In this document: positions 20,508 to 44,420 of the stretch, one piece after another
How positions within the stretch are numbered: position 1 is the first letter of the stretch
How the letters are laid out: every line of letters begins with the position of its first letter
DNA from: Aptenodytes patagonicus
Taxonomy: Eukaryota; Chordata; Aves; Sphenisciformes; Spheniscidae
Length of the DNA stretch: 64,000 nt
NCBI RefSeq assembly: GCF_965638725.1
Contig: NC_134974.1
Coordinates: 2,006,143 to 2,070,142 of the forward strand
Direction of reading: 5' to 3'
Translations under genes and position numbers: made by a program
The notes under the pieces: model-generated
Database searches by the model: none
What the model was told of the DNA's origin: nothing
Seen by the model: the letters and a program-made list of their open reading frames with translations, nothing else

Positions 20508-23500
20508 ATGACGAACTTTTTAATCGCGGCACTCTTGGTTCTTCATTTTTTACTGGGTAAATATGTTTTCTCTGGTTTTCCGGCTTGCCATTTAATTTAA
20601 TCGCGCCGCTAAGTGCTGGGCTCAGGTTCTTTCTATGCTTCTGGGATGCTGCATGGCACTCGGGGTGGGGCCTTGGAGGCTGAAAGGTCTTGGGGTGTTC
20701 GCTTGGAGATGGGGGGTCAGTAGCAAAAAAACCCCCCAAAACCCAGGGGAAAACCTGATGCAATTACTAGAAGTTACGGTAAAGCGTGTGCTCGGAGAAT
20801 ATAGTCTGTGCTTGCAGAGTATAGCGTGTGCTTGAAGAACACAGTGTGTGCTTGGAGAATAGAGTCTGATAATTAATGTTTTCCATACTGCAGTCAAAAT
20901 AATTTGCAATATACAGCTGGGAGCTATTAAGAGAGACAGATACAGGCAAGGGAAACAAAAAAAAAACCCCACCAAACCAGGATTTCCTGAAGTATTAGGT
21001 GGGCACTTAGGAGATGCGAGGAGACCGAAGTCAGGGGCAACCGAGGCAGGAAAACCACACAGCACTGGCAGCGCCCGGGAGGGACGAGCGGCAGCTTGAG
21101 GTGGGAGCCTGCAGCTAATTAGGGATGAACACATGTGCAGTGAAGTAACGTTTCTGGGAACGTGAGATAGCAGGCAGCACCGGCCGAGGGGCAGATAACT
21201 GGAAACTGGCAGCTGCCTGCAGCTCCGCCGTGCCTGCCGGCCGCAAAGAGCCTTCCTCCTTCTCTGCCGCGCCAGGAGAGCGAAGCCAAACGCAAAACAT
21301 CACGCGAGGGGTTAAAAGCAGCCGAGGAGGGGGGATTTCCAGATGGAAGTTCTTTGCGGCAATACAACTCCTCTATTATTCTTAGCGTGGCTCCAGTGTA
21401 AATACAACAGCCAACTTGGAATAACTTTCTCAGAAAGCTTTGTGCATGGGATAATGTGCCCCGAGAGCTGGAGTTTACAGCGCCGGAGCCAAAAAGGACG
21501 GAGCATTTTCGAAGGGCGAGCGTGGGAAGGTGCGTGGGGTGGATGGGTGTACACCACGCCACGCAGCTCCCGATTTCGGTCCGAGTTTCCCCAAAAGCTC
21601 GGCATGGGGCTAGGACGGTTTTACACAGCAAGGCCGAGCGACGGATGAGGCTGCGGCGTATCACGACCCGCAGACCCGACTCCTACCCCAGGGCTTTGAT
21701 GCCTGCGCAGAAATCTTTAGGCTGGGGCGCTGTTTTCAGATAATTTCCTGTTGAGGGGAGTTTTTGGATCTGGGCTTCTCGCTCAGCTCGCTGCCGGCAC
21801 TGAGAAACTCGGGGCTACGTTAGGAAATGGTGGGAAGTTTTAGAGAGGGGTACCCGGAGCTACGGCTGGCCCCGGGCATGACTAATGGCATCATTAAAGT
21901 TATTAATAGTATAACTTATAATATTAATATTATAATTATCTTTATGAGTATATATGAGTATTAAAATATACTATCTTACTGTATGAGTCTCATTACATTA
22001 TTGTATGAGTATGCAAGTATATGGGTACGCAAGTATTATAATGTTAATATTCCCAATTAGTCTGCTTTATAAGACCCCGAAAAAAAAGAAAACACGTTTA
22101 ACCTCGTATTTGGAAAAGGGAAATGAGCGACTTGACACACCTTTGACAACGCCATACGATTCAGAAATCTATTTCTAGTGAGCCAACCCTAAGGAAGCGC
22201 AAGGCTCCTTTCTGAGCCTTCAGCAATTTCACAGCAAAAGGCACACGAGGAATAAAGCAGCCGGGCCGGTGGCTGAGGAGCAGCTCAAAACGCACGCAGC
22301 AGAGCTTCGAGATCCACCCCGAAATAAATATGGGGTACGGGGTGCAGGAACGTGCAATCCCATTACTGCATCTCCCTCTCCCGGCACATCTGCACCCAAA
22401 ATAAAGGAAAAAAACCCACCTGGGACAAGCTCTGGTCCGGTCTGCAACACGATGCCTTTTGTCGTGAAGTCTCTGATTTAATTACGGGCCAGATTGCGAA
22501 TCCATTACTCCCACCAGGGAATAGGTTTTGCACAGCGCGCCAATAAATCAGCGAAACTATCCATGTGAAACCGTATCCAGCCAGCTCGACGCGAGTCTCT
22601 GCTTACAGTGCCCGATGATGAACCGTTCATTTTCTGTTTGTTTTCAGGGAATGCTGAGATAGCAGGAGAAGAGGAGATAACAGAGTTTTTATACGACTAC
22701 GCATCTCGTTTCAGTGAGAAATTCTTGCTTTTTTTTGGATCGTTTTATGCAAGTTGCATGAACAAGTTGGAATAACCGGGTTTGGAAAGGGTGCTGGGAG
22801 GTCTCCATCCAGCCTCCGCCAGGCAGGGAGAGCAGGCTTTGCCCATAAAAACCAATGCAAAGGCACCGAGAAGCCACTGAATCAAGTCCCCTGCAATCAC
22901 AAATAACCCCCAAGGGACGCTGAGCCCGTCCCACCTCCCTGTGCTGCCACCAGCACAGACCTCAGCGCCCTCAAGCTTTAATTTAAGCTAAAAGCTCAAG
23001 GCTGCTCGAGGAAACGAAGGCGCTGCCGCGGCCCGAGGTCCTTCTCCTTTGCAGAAATACCCGTAGGAAAATGGATCTGAGGTGTGGGGAGACGCCGCTT
23101 AGATGAATTAAGAGGGTTTGCTGAATCGTGGCTGCATGGGAATTCGAGTGGCTGGTTACAGCCACTGCGGGTGCTCAGGCAGGACACGCGAGCAAAGCAG
23201 CAGCAGTTTATTTACCTGAGTTATTCGGATTAATTTGAATTACATTGACTATTCAGAGGGGAAAAGACGTGCAATAATCATGTCACGATATAAGGGTGGG
23301 ACTCATCTCGCCTAACGCTGGATGATGTGCACAGAGCACGGGTACCCCCGACCTCCTTTAGTATTAGTGGAGAGAAACTGGTACCCAGTATCTCCCCCGA
23401 CTGTAAAAGGAGGCTCTGGAGACCCTCTCAGATGAAAACATCTGTGTCTGAAGCACATCAGGAACCTCCGATACAAATGTGAATAACTGGTAGGAAATAC

Positions 23501-24681
23501 ATGCCCTAACACCGAATGGCTCTGACCACTATAAATTAAGTGATGCTTTGGTGTAAAACTTAAAACAAGATTAAAAGTAGAGTTAAAAGACATTTTTCTG
23601 GAGCTGTTCTGCCCCCAGTGGTTCTCGTTCCCATCTGAAATCACGTCTCGCTGAGCTAAAAAGGTTACTGAGATGGGCTAAGAGCAGAGGGAACCCCGGT
23701 AGCTGCTCCTGGGCAGAGAGATTCGCTTTGATTTCCGCAGCAGTAACAGATTCCTGCACCCCCCCCAGCACGCTGCCGTCGCTGCTCACAAGCAAACTCA
23801 GCCCCCAACCCAGGCAGCCTCTAAAATTAAGTTTCCAACCTATGGAATCGATGCTCAGTGTTATTATTATAATGGCTTGAGTGGGTAAGACGCCTTCCTG
23901 GTTATAGTAAACATTAATAGACTCATCAGGACAATGTTTTCGTTCCAGGTGATTACTTATATGCAACGGTAGAATATTACTCCGAGAACACCACGTTAAT
24001 ACCCACCATTTATTCATATGAGGTGAGTTGGACTTTCTCTTCGTATTTCCAAAAAAAAAAAAAGGGGGGGGGGGGGCCTTCCTTGCCGAAACCAGTCGCA
24101 AGAAGAAATAAAATCAACATTTTAAATCCATTTAACTCACTGAACAACTCCAATTTGGGCAAAGAGCGTCCACGCAATAGCCGTGATTAGTTTGCCATGG
24201 ACTTCTTTTGCCAGTTTGCGCAGAAGGCGGTCAGAGAAGGGGAAATTCCCAGTTTTCCTAATTAAGTGACATCAAACCTGTCCCAACGAGGCATCCCTCT
24301 GGCTCCCTTACAAGTTAATCCTGTGTTGTGACATCATAGGTTATTCCTTTTCCCATACCTCCATCCAAGCACCATCAGGGCGTTGGGGAAGGGATCTGCA
24401 GGAGAGAACGCCGCCCCCCACGTTTCCCTTTGCTCAGCGACAGATAAGGATGTTCCAGGGCAACGATGCGATTTCTCCCCCCCGGGAGCGATCACCGGGG
24501 GCAGTCAGGAAGGCAGAGGAGCTAGTCAGGGCACAAACTCTGCCACCGGCTTTTAGCACATTAAAACAAGCGGTGTTCGACTGATTTCTTTTCGTTGACT
24601 TGCCAGGAGTCGGTGGGATCGCCCCTCCGGTGCCACCTCCCCCTCGTCGTCCTCCTCAGCCTCCTGGGTTTCCTGCTATGA
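20508..24681 (+). CDS. C1orf54: C1orf54 orthologue, small secreted or membrane-anchored protein, complete
   Basis: Four exons join with perfect phases: 20508-20556, 22648-22713, 23949-24022 and 24607-24681, giving 87 aa. Residues 1-17 are a signal peptide (MTNFLIAALLVLHFLLG). The middle is acidic and then tyrosine-rich (EEEITEFLYDYAS, then DYLYATVEYYSENTT and IYSYE) with one N-glycosylation sequon, NTT. The last 25 residues are ESVGSPLRCHLPLVVLL followed by a hydrophobic end, which suggests a membrane or GPI-type anchor. Human C1orf54 has the same plan: leader, acidic part, a YYxVxYYYTVTPS-like tyrosine block and an SPIPLLL-like hydrophobic end. It also neighbours APH1A. The family's function is unknown. 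The protein is about 40 residues shorter than the human one, and only the plan and a few residues are shared, so I rate the orthology as likely, supported mainly by synteny. Confidence 0.75.
20783..20862 (+). repeat. Four copies of a 20-bp repeat in C1orf54 intron 1
   Basis: Four exact-length 20-bp units (for example AGCGTGTGCTCGGAGAATAT) run from 20783 to 20862 with 70-85% identity between them. They lie about 230 bp after the signal-peptide exon. Confidence 0.8.
21890..22060. repeat. AT-rich low-complexity stretch
   Basis: A local run of TTAATAGTATAA- and TATGAGTAT-type sequence, almost without G or C, inside C1orf54 intron 1. The flanks are much more GC-rich. It includes several copies of TATGAGTAT. 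Confidence 0.6.
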
Positions 24682-25427
24682 CCCCCCCCGCACCGTGCTC
24701 CTCCTCAGAAGGTACTAAAGCCCCGTAGGATTTAAGCACTCCCTAAAAACATGTCTTTAAGCCAGCAAAATCCAGTTCTTTCTAAAGCGGCAGCAAGCAG
24801 CGCTTTGCAGCAACCTTTCAAAATAATTAAAAAATAATAATTAAACCTTTTGGGCATCCAGCTGCAACGCTAGGGACAACCAAAGAAGCTTTAGCTGCTA
24901 CTAATGACCCAAAGAGGCATTTTGGGATATTTTTTCCAAAGCACCCAAGTGACCTCTTTGCATACAGCCTTCAGCGGGAGCTTCAATGGTGGGAACACCT
25001 TTATGGTACCCCTGGCCCAAACTGGGTCTCAGCCCCAGGCACCTCCGCTGCTCGACCACCCAAATCCCCTTTTTTCCAGAGGCTGAAGCTCACCGACATC
25101 CCAGGTGCACACGAAATCCCCGTCCCGCCACAAGCATGGCTTGAAACACAATAGGAGGACGTGGCAACCGCTTCCTCACCTTTTCCCCTCGTTTCAGACA
25201 CGACGGCTTTGATGAAGAAAAGAACATCGTCACCGCGTTGGAAACTACATCCTCTAAACGAAGCGGTCACCTCCGTTTTTAGTACAGTTGTGACTTTATG
25301 TACAAAGTTTTCAATAGATGGATGATGCCGTCCTGAGCCATAAAAGTTGTGCAAACACTGAAGAGCTTTGTAATGACTAGGTTCTTTCCTATTTCCTATT
25401 ATTCTGTTGTAAATATGAACTCCTGCC

Positions 25428-25433
25428 AATAAA
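25428..25433 (+). other. Polyadenylation signal of C1orf54
   Basis: AATAAA lies 747 bp after the C1orf54 stop codon and is the first canonical plus-strand signal downstream. The stretch between is therefore taken as 3'UTR. Confidence 0.6.
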
Positions 25434-25449
25434 ATGACTAACAATCGGT

Positions 25450-28400
25450 GTTCGGTTTCGAGCGTGAAGCCACCAACACCCTCTGGGAAAGCACGAGAAA
25501 CGCCAGCCCCATCCCACCCCCAAGCTGGGCTAACCTGCTCCTCCCGCCCCAATTCCCACCCCATTTCTCCAGGAAAACCTCAGCACCTTGGGGACCACAT
25601 GCCGATTTTGCCATGTCCCATCTTCCCGAGCCACCATGTTAAATGGGGCTGTTTGGGGACAAACCTTCCACGCCGGCAACCATCCGCCACGAGGTTTGCG
25701 GTGGCCGGTGGCGTGGTTTCATTTGCAGTTGCTCGGTAAATAATCGGTAAACACCAGCAGAACGGGAATGCACGAAACTTGTACAGCGCTTGTCCCATCA
25801 AAAGAATCTTTTCAAGCCTCTGAACCCATAACCTACAAGCTAACAGCTAGCTAGAAAAAGCAGGCAGAAGTTTTCCACTTAGGTTTTTCCAGAATTGCTC
25901 TTAATACTATTTGTTTTCTAGGAACACCCGCGGTATCTGCGGTGCAGTGAGAAGCTGGACCAAAAAAAAGTCCCTCCAGCCAATACAGCCCGCACCAGCT
26001 CCCCACGCAGAACAAACTGTGCCAGAAATGGTTTTTTTTTGGTCAGGAAATCTGAGTTTAAAGCTCCTTTTGGCCCAGTTGGGGGATTTTTTTCCCACAC
26101 TCTTGTGTGTCTACACTGCTTTTCTTTGGAAGAGTTCTGGGGAAGGAGGGGGAGCAAACCTGATCCAGGTGCACCCACGTGGTCTTGGAGCTCCTGCACG
26201 GTCTTGGAGCACCCGCAAGTCAACAGAGGTTGAGTCAACCCAAAAGAAAGAGCTCATGGTGGTCACGTCCGCGCGGCCCCCAGGTTTGCAGAGCTTCAAG
26301 CTCCCTCGAGCTCGCCCTCAAAACCCCAGGCAGAAATTCCCCAGTCTGCCGGAGGAGGTACAAGCCAAACTCGCCCATCTCCCCTGCGCCCATAGAGCAG
26401 CGGTGCCATGACCAGCCAGTCCTGCCATCCCTCACCTCAGCTTGCGGGGTTATCCAGGCTCCCAACCTTGAAAACCAGAAGTGTTTTATTTTCTAGGGAA
26501 GCCAAGAGGCTCCGAAACAGGGCCAGGAGCTGCTGAAGGGAGCGAGACCCGAATGTGCTGCCAGCCAGTGCCACCTCCTGGCTCCTCACTGCTATAAAAG
26601 TTGATAAAAAATGTTGAGCTTTGCCTAGGAGAGCTCTGGAAAATAATCTCTGAATACACAGCGCTGAGATTTTTAACCCTGCAATGAAGAAAAAAATTAA
26701 GGGAAAATGAAATATGTGCATGAAACTTATAACATGCTAAGTTTATTAATAAGAAAATATTACTGAATAGTTAGTGGCATCGATACTCAACGGCGGCGCT
26801 CCCGACACCGAGGGACAGAAAACCACAAGCCCTTTCCGAAAGCGCGAGACAAACCCAACCACACAGAGAAGTCAAAGATGTGAAGACGTATACAATAACC
26901 CCAGCTTATTGTACAAACCCAGCTTAGTTTTATAGCTCACTGCAAGACCAGAAGAAGGGGCCAAAACCAGCATTCAAGTTATAGCAGCGTTTCGGATGAG
27001 GTGTGTCCTGACCCAATTACAACTAACGATGTATAGCTGGAAACAACCTCACCACCTTCCCAAAGCAGGTATTATTCACCAAAATCTCTTCAGTTTCTAA
27101 ACGCTCTTTTTTTCTTGCAACGCTAAACGCACCTTCCCTCAAGTGGTAGGAAAAGCATCGGTTCCTGCTGCTGGGCTCTGCTCCAGCCGGACCATCCTCA
27201 GCCACCCCCAACGCCCCACGTCCAACCCGGGGAGCTCCGACCGGGGGAAAATCCCAGGTTTTCTTGTTACGGGACCTGCAGTCTCGCACATGATATTAAG
27301 AGTGAGCAAACGCACTTGTATCAGTGAAAGTATTAAGAGTTTAAGAGGTTATTTTCATTCCTTTTCTTTGGAAAGGCATGCCTGCGTTTCTAATAGGAAA
27401 ACCAAGATCTCACCCGGGGTCCTTTCCGACGGTAAAGCCGGGAGCTTTTCCTCAGCCCGCATCCGAAGCCGGGGGTGAAGCCATCCTCCCGCATCACGTC
27501 CGGATGCTTTCACATGTTGCTTTCCCAGATTTACCCCTTTGTTCACTGCTCGTGCAAGGCCTGCCTGACCCTCGGCTCTGCAAACGGCCGCCCAGCTCTC
27601 GCAGCAAACCTCCACGGGATAAGCTGCTTTAACACAAAGAGGATTTCCCTCCGGTTTTGAAAACCTTTCCTAGTTATCTTCAGGCAAGAAGCAAGCAGGT
27701 CTCTCAAGGCCTCTGGTGTTTTCTAGCAGCATCTTATCAAACTCTTTGAGAAACAAATTGTGCTGCACCTGCTCTTTAGCACGGCTCCCAGGATCCGGGT
27801 GCAACATCCCGGGGGAGCTGCAGCCCACGGGGGCTTCGCGAGCGCCCAGGCAAGTCCGGAGCAGGTGTTGATGCAACTCCGCTCACCCTCTGCTATCCCG
27901 CCGTGGAGGGTAACTGTGGGTTTTTTTTTTTTGGATGCATTTAACATGGTCCAGCCTCAGAAGGGGCATCCAGCCCCAGCGGCCTCATGGATGCAAAAAA
28001 AAAAAAAAAGGGGGGGGGGGAAGGGGGCTGGGGTGGCTTTAGGGCTTGTTTCTCACTCCAGGTGTCGGCGATCCCGCTTTTCACACAGGAGCAACCATGG
28101 GGGGGGGTTAACAGTGGCCTGGTTTCACCCCCAAAAAAGCCAGCAATGCACATGAAACGCACCCCGACTACGGAAGAGCAGCTCCTGCACGGGGCCGGCG
28201 AGGAGGTAACCAGCCCCGGGGTTTGCAACCCCCTTTTTTAGAGACCCGTTAAGATGAGGATGGCGTTTTGGGGGAGGAAACTTGACTTTGTGCAGATTTA
28301 TGCGATTACCGATGAGGGCCGAGACTGGTCTCCCGCGTTTATTATTTAGAAGTTATTGTCTTCACTCAGTGTCCTGGTATGTCCCATCAATACCAACCTT

Positions 28401-29985
28401 ACAGCAGATCTCAAAGCCCCGACAAGAGCGGCGTCGCTGAGAACGTGAACCATTTCCATCAGCATCACACGGAGCAACCGGATCTGAAACCAAAAAAAGC
28501 ATAGTTCTCTTTTTCTTCCTTGACTCTCCCGTTCTCCTTCCATTCACTCTACGGCAAGCCTCTCAGACCGCTTTTTCCCCCCGACGAAGAGCGCACCAGC
28601 ATGTTTTGGAGAAGGCTGCAAGGCTGGATTTTGCGGCGGGAGCCTCTGCAAACGGCCACACCAGGAAAAGCGACTCCGGTATTAAATCCTGCCTCAGCTC
28701 CCCCAATGAACTTTTATTTCCAAATGTGTATTTTTAAGCACTTCAGTATCAGCTATCACAAATAAATTCCAATTTCGGACAAAGCGTTGCTCTGCCCTCA
28801 GCACCGCAAGCAGCATTGCAACGGGTTCTCCCCTTCAGCAAAACCACCCATTATTTTTCCTATGTCAGTGGGTGACTTTGCATTCGAGACCCCCTAAAAT
28901 AAAATACCTTCCAGACCAAATACGGGACCAAATTGGCAAGATTCAGTCTTTTTGACCCCATTTTTAACCCCTTCTCAAATAACCAGAGAAAATGGGCTGG
29001 CTGAACTCTCACTATTTGATCCCGAAACAGGAAATATTTTCTCCGCTCAGTTTACACAAAGTGGAATAGACCAGCGGAGATTCCCATGTTGGTTGTTGTT
29101 TGGGACTGGTTTTTTTTTTCTGTTCTGCCACCAAAACGTCTCTGGCTTATTTGTGTCTCAAAGTTAAAAGAATCAACATATAAATATTTGGAATTGCTTG
29201 TCTAGGAGGGACTAACACTTCCAGCCTGGCAAAGCACTCCTGCCTGTACTTAGCATTAAGGACATTAGGGGCTTACGGGCATGATTCAGCAGCCGCGGCG
29301 TAGCTGGAGATCAGCATCTTCCAGGACCCAAGCTTTAAATATAGAAATATTATTTAATTTTCAATAGCTAAAAAGTTCTTCCATGCTTCCAGATGTATAT
29401 AAGCCATATATATCCACCCAGAGGTGCCTCAAAATTAAAGAATTATGCTGTTACGTAGCTGTCCACTCACGCATCGACCTTTCCCTGTATATCCTAGATG
29501 TTTGCAAAGCTGCCTTCACACATATTAACACCAAATAATGTAAATTAACAGCAACAACGGCAGCTTCTTCTCAGTCATGGGGGGCTGCGGGAAGCCCGTA
29601 CCGAGATTTGGCCAGACCTGGCAGGACCCAGCGGGTTTCGCCTGCGGGTTTGCTTTGGCATCATGTCATCCCCTGTGCGTTTCCCTATTCAAGGAGTTTT
29701 TATATCCTTTATTTGTGGCTTTTTTTTGCAATTTTAACTGCAAGGCCCGCGCGGCCGTCAGTGGGGAGATGCTAATGGGGCATCGACAGCCGAAGGCCCC
29801 AAGCTGACAGGATCAAAATTTTAACTGGAGCATTCAGCAAGCCTCCGGCCCGCCTTGCGGTGAGCTTTCCTGTAGCGACGGCACACGTGGAAGATGCACC
29901 AGAACAGGTCTGCCAGGAAGAGCGAAGCTGGAAAGCGCCTGCCTCCACGTCCTGCCTTGCCTTCAGAGCCTCCAGGGGAGAGTAT
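25450..29985. other. Intergenic stretch without supported genes
   Basis: Between the C1orf54 3' end and the repeat block before ANP32E I see only short non-conserved open frames, a few poly-A or poly-T runs, and no splice-linked exons. Nothing here can be named. Confidence 0.6.
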
Positions 29986-29989
29986 AACC

Positions 29990-30690
29990 CCAGGGCGTGC
30001 AAACCCCCCTGTGCAAACACCCACCCAACACCCCAGATGCAAACCCCCACCTGCAGCCCACCCCTCCATGCAACCAGGCACGCAAAATCCCACGTGCAAA
30101 AATTTGTCTGCAGCACCGATGCAACGAGACATACAAAAACTCGGTGCAAACTCCCGCCACGCAAACGGGCGTGCAACACCCACTGTGCAACTCTGCCTGC
30201 AGTCCTCCATGCAACCTGGCATGCAAAAACCCCGTGCGCAGCCCCTCATGCGAGACCCCATGTGCCAACCCCCCACCTGCACCACCCCCGTGCAATCAGG
30301 CGTGCAAACCCCTGCCTGCAGCCCCCTTCTGCAATCAGGCGTGCAAACCCCCACTCGCAAAACGGCGCCTGGAGCCTCACCCCCGTGCAAACAGTCGTGC
30401 AACCCCCCCCGCGAGCAGCTCACACCAGTGCAATGCGGCATGCAAACCCCCACCTGCAGCCCCCCGAGGCCGTACAACAGGACACGCAACCCGCCCCCGT
30501 AGCCTTCCCTCCGTGTAAGCGGACACGCAACCTCCCGCCCGCAGCCCCCACCCCCACGCAAGCAGGCGTGCAAAACGCCGCGTGCAGCACCCATCTCCCC
30601 CCCCTCCCCCCGCACAACCATCCCTCCCGCAACCAGGCGCGCAAAACCCCACGCGTGACCTCCCCGCCACCACGTGCAAAGAGCGCGCGC
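29990..30690 (+). repeat. TGCAA-rich minisatellite block upstream of ANP32E
   Basis: Diverged copies of a unit of about 40 bp repeat through the block. The clearest pair reads TGCAATCAGGCGTGCAAACC then CCTGCAGCCCCC (near 30291 and 30331). The array gives long open frames on both strands because it is nearly periodic and poor in stop triplets. These are not taken as genes. It ends where the ANP32E CpG island begins. Confidence 0.75.
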
Positions 30691-31143
30691 GTCCCGGCGC
30701 GCCGCTCCCGCCAGCCCGCGCGCGCGCACACACAAAGGCAAACCCCACCCCCTCCTCCTCCTACTCCCCCCCCGCCTTTAAAAGGCCGCGCCGCCGGACG
30801 GGCAGCACAGCTGGCCAATCGCGCGGCGCCCCCCGCGGCGTGGCGGGGCCAATGAGAGGGGCGGTGGCGCGGAGGAAGCCCCGCCCCGGGACGGGGGCGT
30901 GGCGGCGGGAGGGGGCGCCATGCGCCATGTCATGGAGGCTCAGTGTGCGAGCGGCCATTGACGGGGCCGGAGCTGCGCGCGGAGCGGGGCGGCGGCGGCG
31001 GCTGCCCGCGGCGTTCCCCTCCCCACTCCCGGTTCCCTCCCGGCGGCGGCGGCCGCCGCAGCAGCAGCGACCCCCGCGGCCGGTCCCCCGCCGCGCCCGG
31101 CCACCCTCCCTCGCCACTGCGGAGCCGCGGGAGGGGGGGGGCG

Positions 31144-41763
<10,620 letters not shown>

Positions 41764-44420
41764 TTTGTTATAGACACAAGTAGGACCAGACTCTTAAGTT
41801 ACAGAATACGCAATAGTGATTATGCAGATCTGTATGTCTCCATGTACCATAGATGTCCCTACAGAAGATATGTTAACTTTTTATAGGAGAAGTGTGGTTT
41901 TACTATTCTTGCCCTTTTTATCATTCCAAATAAGATATAATAGCCTGTTAGTGAACCTATACGTAGAAAACAATTTTCAGCCCTATAATCACTGAAGCCA
42001 TTGTCAAGTTTTTCCCCCTAGACTTTTATTTGGAGCTCTTTGATTTTATACAAGCTTGCTGTGTTGGTCATCATGAGCCCAGAGTTAAAACACCCATTTC
42101 GCATGGGTTTAATATTGTGAATTTCCTTCAAGATTTTAAAGTTTTTTATACTTAAAAAGCTGAACTCAAAAATGCTATATGGCAAATTCCAGCCTCTTTT
42201 AAATGAGACGTTGACTATAGTCTGAGTTTACCAGGGATTCTATTTGAAATCGACAACTAGATTACACCTTTATTTCAGCTTTTTAAAAGGTGACTCCTGT
42301 AATATTTTTTAAGTCTTCTATCCATTTTGTGTGTTACACTGTAAAGCCTAAGTGGGTTTCAGAAGATCTTTTTTTTCCTGCTTGTTCAGATGCTCGGTGT
42401 TTGCTGGAGTATTTACTAGATACCTTCAAGAACGTATTTTGGCAAACTGAAAGGGTTCTAATCCATAAATTTTCTCCAAAATACATAGTCATTGCAGGTA
42501 TTAACAAAAGCAAATAATCTGTAGTTTTAAACCATTTCGCTAGAAGTCTCTGTTAAACTTCCACTCACTTCGCTCTTGCATTGTCATTTTGGGAATTCTG
42601 CAGCAATCATGGTGTTTGGCTATAAAATATATGCATTTCTAATGCAGAAGTTAACGGGTAACTCCTTCAAGCACATTTTTTTCAAACAACCCCCCCCCAC
42701 TTTTATAGAATCGTTGAAGGGGGAAAGATGAACATAAGTTAGTCTTTCTTCACAGGTCACCTTTTAAACTTTTTAAATCTGGTTGTAGGCAAAACATTCA
42801 AGTTCGTGTATAATACTAGTTAATAGTTTAGGGTTTTTTATATTGAATGGCTGCAGAAACTTGTTCCATTGCATACAGTTGGTGGCGCGTACAGGAGACA
42901 TGCAGACAAGCTTTTTTTCTAGCAGCCTGATTGTGACCAACAGGTCTTAATAATTCTGCCCCGCTGGATTCCTGTTTTCTGTTTGAGCCACTGCGAGACA
43001 AGTTCAGACATACAGCATTCCTCTGTCAGTCATGATTTGGATTTAAAACAGTAGTCTTGATATAAAACTAATTTACATTGTTTCACGTAGGTACTGAACC
43101 AAATATCACACACAGCTTTATTCAAGAGACTTATTTTTGTATCTGTCTTGGCTGACAATAGCTGCCATTAAACTGGGGGAGACACCAAGGGTGGGGAAGA
43201 GGGAGATGTCCTGGACCTAAGTAAGAGTCAGTCACCCATAGATCGGTTACCTGTGAATATTTAATAGGTATTTCACACACTAGCAGACTTTACATGTGAC
43301 TTCCAACTCTAAAATCAAGTTTAGATACTGCAGGGTTGAAGTTCTGCAAAGCCCAATTTCTTGTGTGTGTGTTTTTTTTCCCCCCCCTGAATAGAGCCTT
43401 AAATCATAGTTTCTCATGTAGCTGTAAAGCATAGCCAGCCATTAAAGGCATCTGAATGAAACGAGTCAGGCGGATGGCAATATACTTGGAAATGAACTGA
43501 CTAAATGGGTTTTGCATTTTTTAACAAGTATCTGTAAAGACACTAGAAAAATAGTGGTAAAACTACATTTGCAACCACAATCTAAGTTCCTGTGTTTGTG
43601 TATGAATACTGAATGAATAGAAATCTTAGGTAAGTGCACATCCTATCTTGTCGTGGAGGCTCTGTGTTCAAGGCAGTTGCTTTGTGCTCAGCTTTGAGAT
43701 AGAAAAGTGTGTTTTCCCATCTTTCTGCTTATTTTTTTTTTGTCTCGGTGAATGATTGAAACCTATTATTTATAAGCGTGTACTTTAAAGTACCTCATTG
43801 TCAGGGTTTTCCTTAACTGTCTTTTACTGATGCATATAAAATTAGTTTTAAATGGGAAAATTTACTATTTTGATGGATTAAAATTATTTGAGTACCTGTC
43901 TTGTTTCAGTAAGCGAGTCCAATTTTGACACTGGATGAGCTAATTGGACGAAACAGAATAAACTCAGAAGGGGTTAGCAGACCTTCCCTAAGATAGGCAG
44001 ACTTAACACTTCCTAAAAACAACCTGCAGTGCTGTGCATCAGCCGCTACATCTAAAAATCTGAGCCTCACACAAAACTCGACTTCCGAAGTAACTTTGTC
44101 TTTTCCTCAGTGTTACCATCTAAGTATAGTTTCATATTTGTCAGCTTGGCATGCAATTAAACAGCGTAGCATTTTTTTAAAATAAGTAATACAGAGCCTC
44201 CAGATAACTTTTGAAACTTTTTTGCTTGGTGGGTGGTCTTTTCATGCAAATATGTAAGGGTGGGTTTTATATTTTGTAGAGGTTTTGTCCTATTTTAATG
44301 CTCTTTGTATGGCAGTATGTATATAGTGTGTTTCGGTTCCTTATCAAACTCTTTCCTTAAACTTTGGAGTAACTGATTTTGTGCAACTGTGTTTTGAATA
44401 AAGCCATGACAGTGTTAAAT
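41764..44420 (+). other. ANP32E 3'UTR with polyadenylation signal
   Basis: The stretch after the stop codon is T-rich and unspliced in appearance. It ends with TTGAATAAAGCC, with AATAAA at 44397-44402. A second AATAAA follows near 44536. This gives a 3'UTR of about 2.65 kb. No open frame of interest is seen inside. Confidence 0.65.

Noticed and set aside
29821-30741. 306-residue Cys/Gly-rich minus-strand frame
   Set aside because: It translates the TGCAA-rich repeat block. The apparent repeats in the protein are the DNA repeat; no domain is recognisable and no splice context exists.
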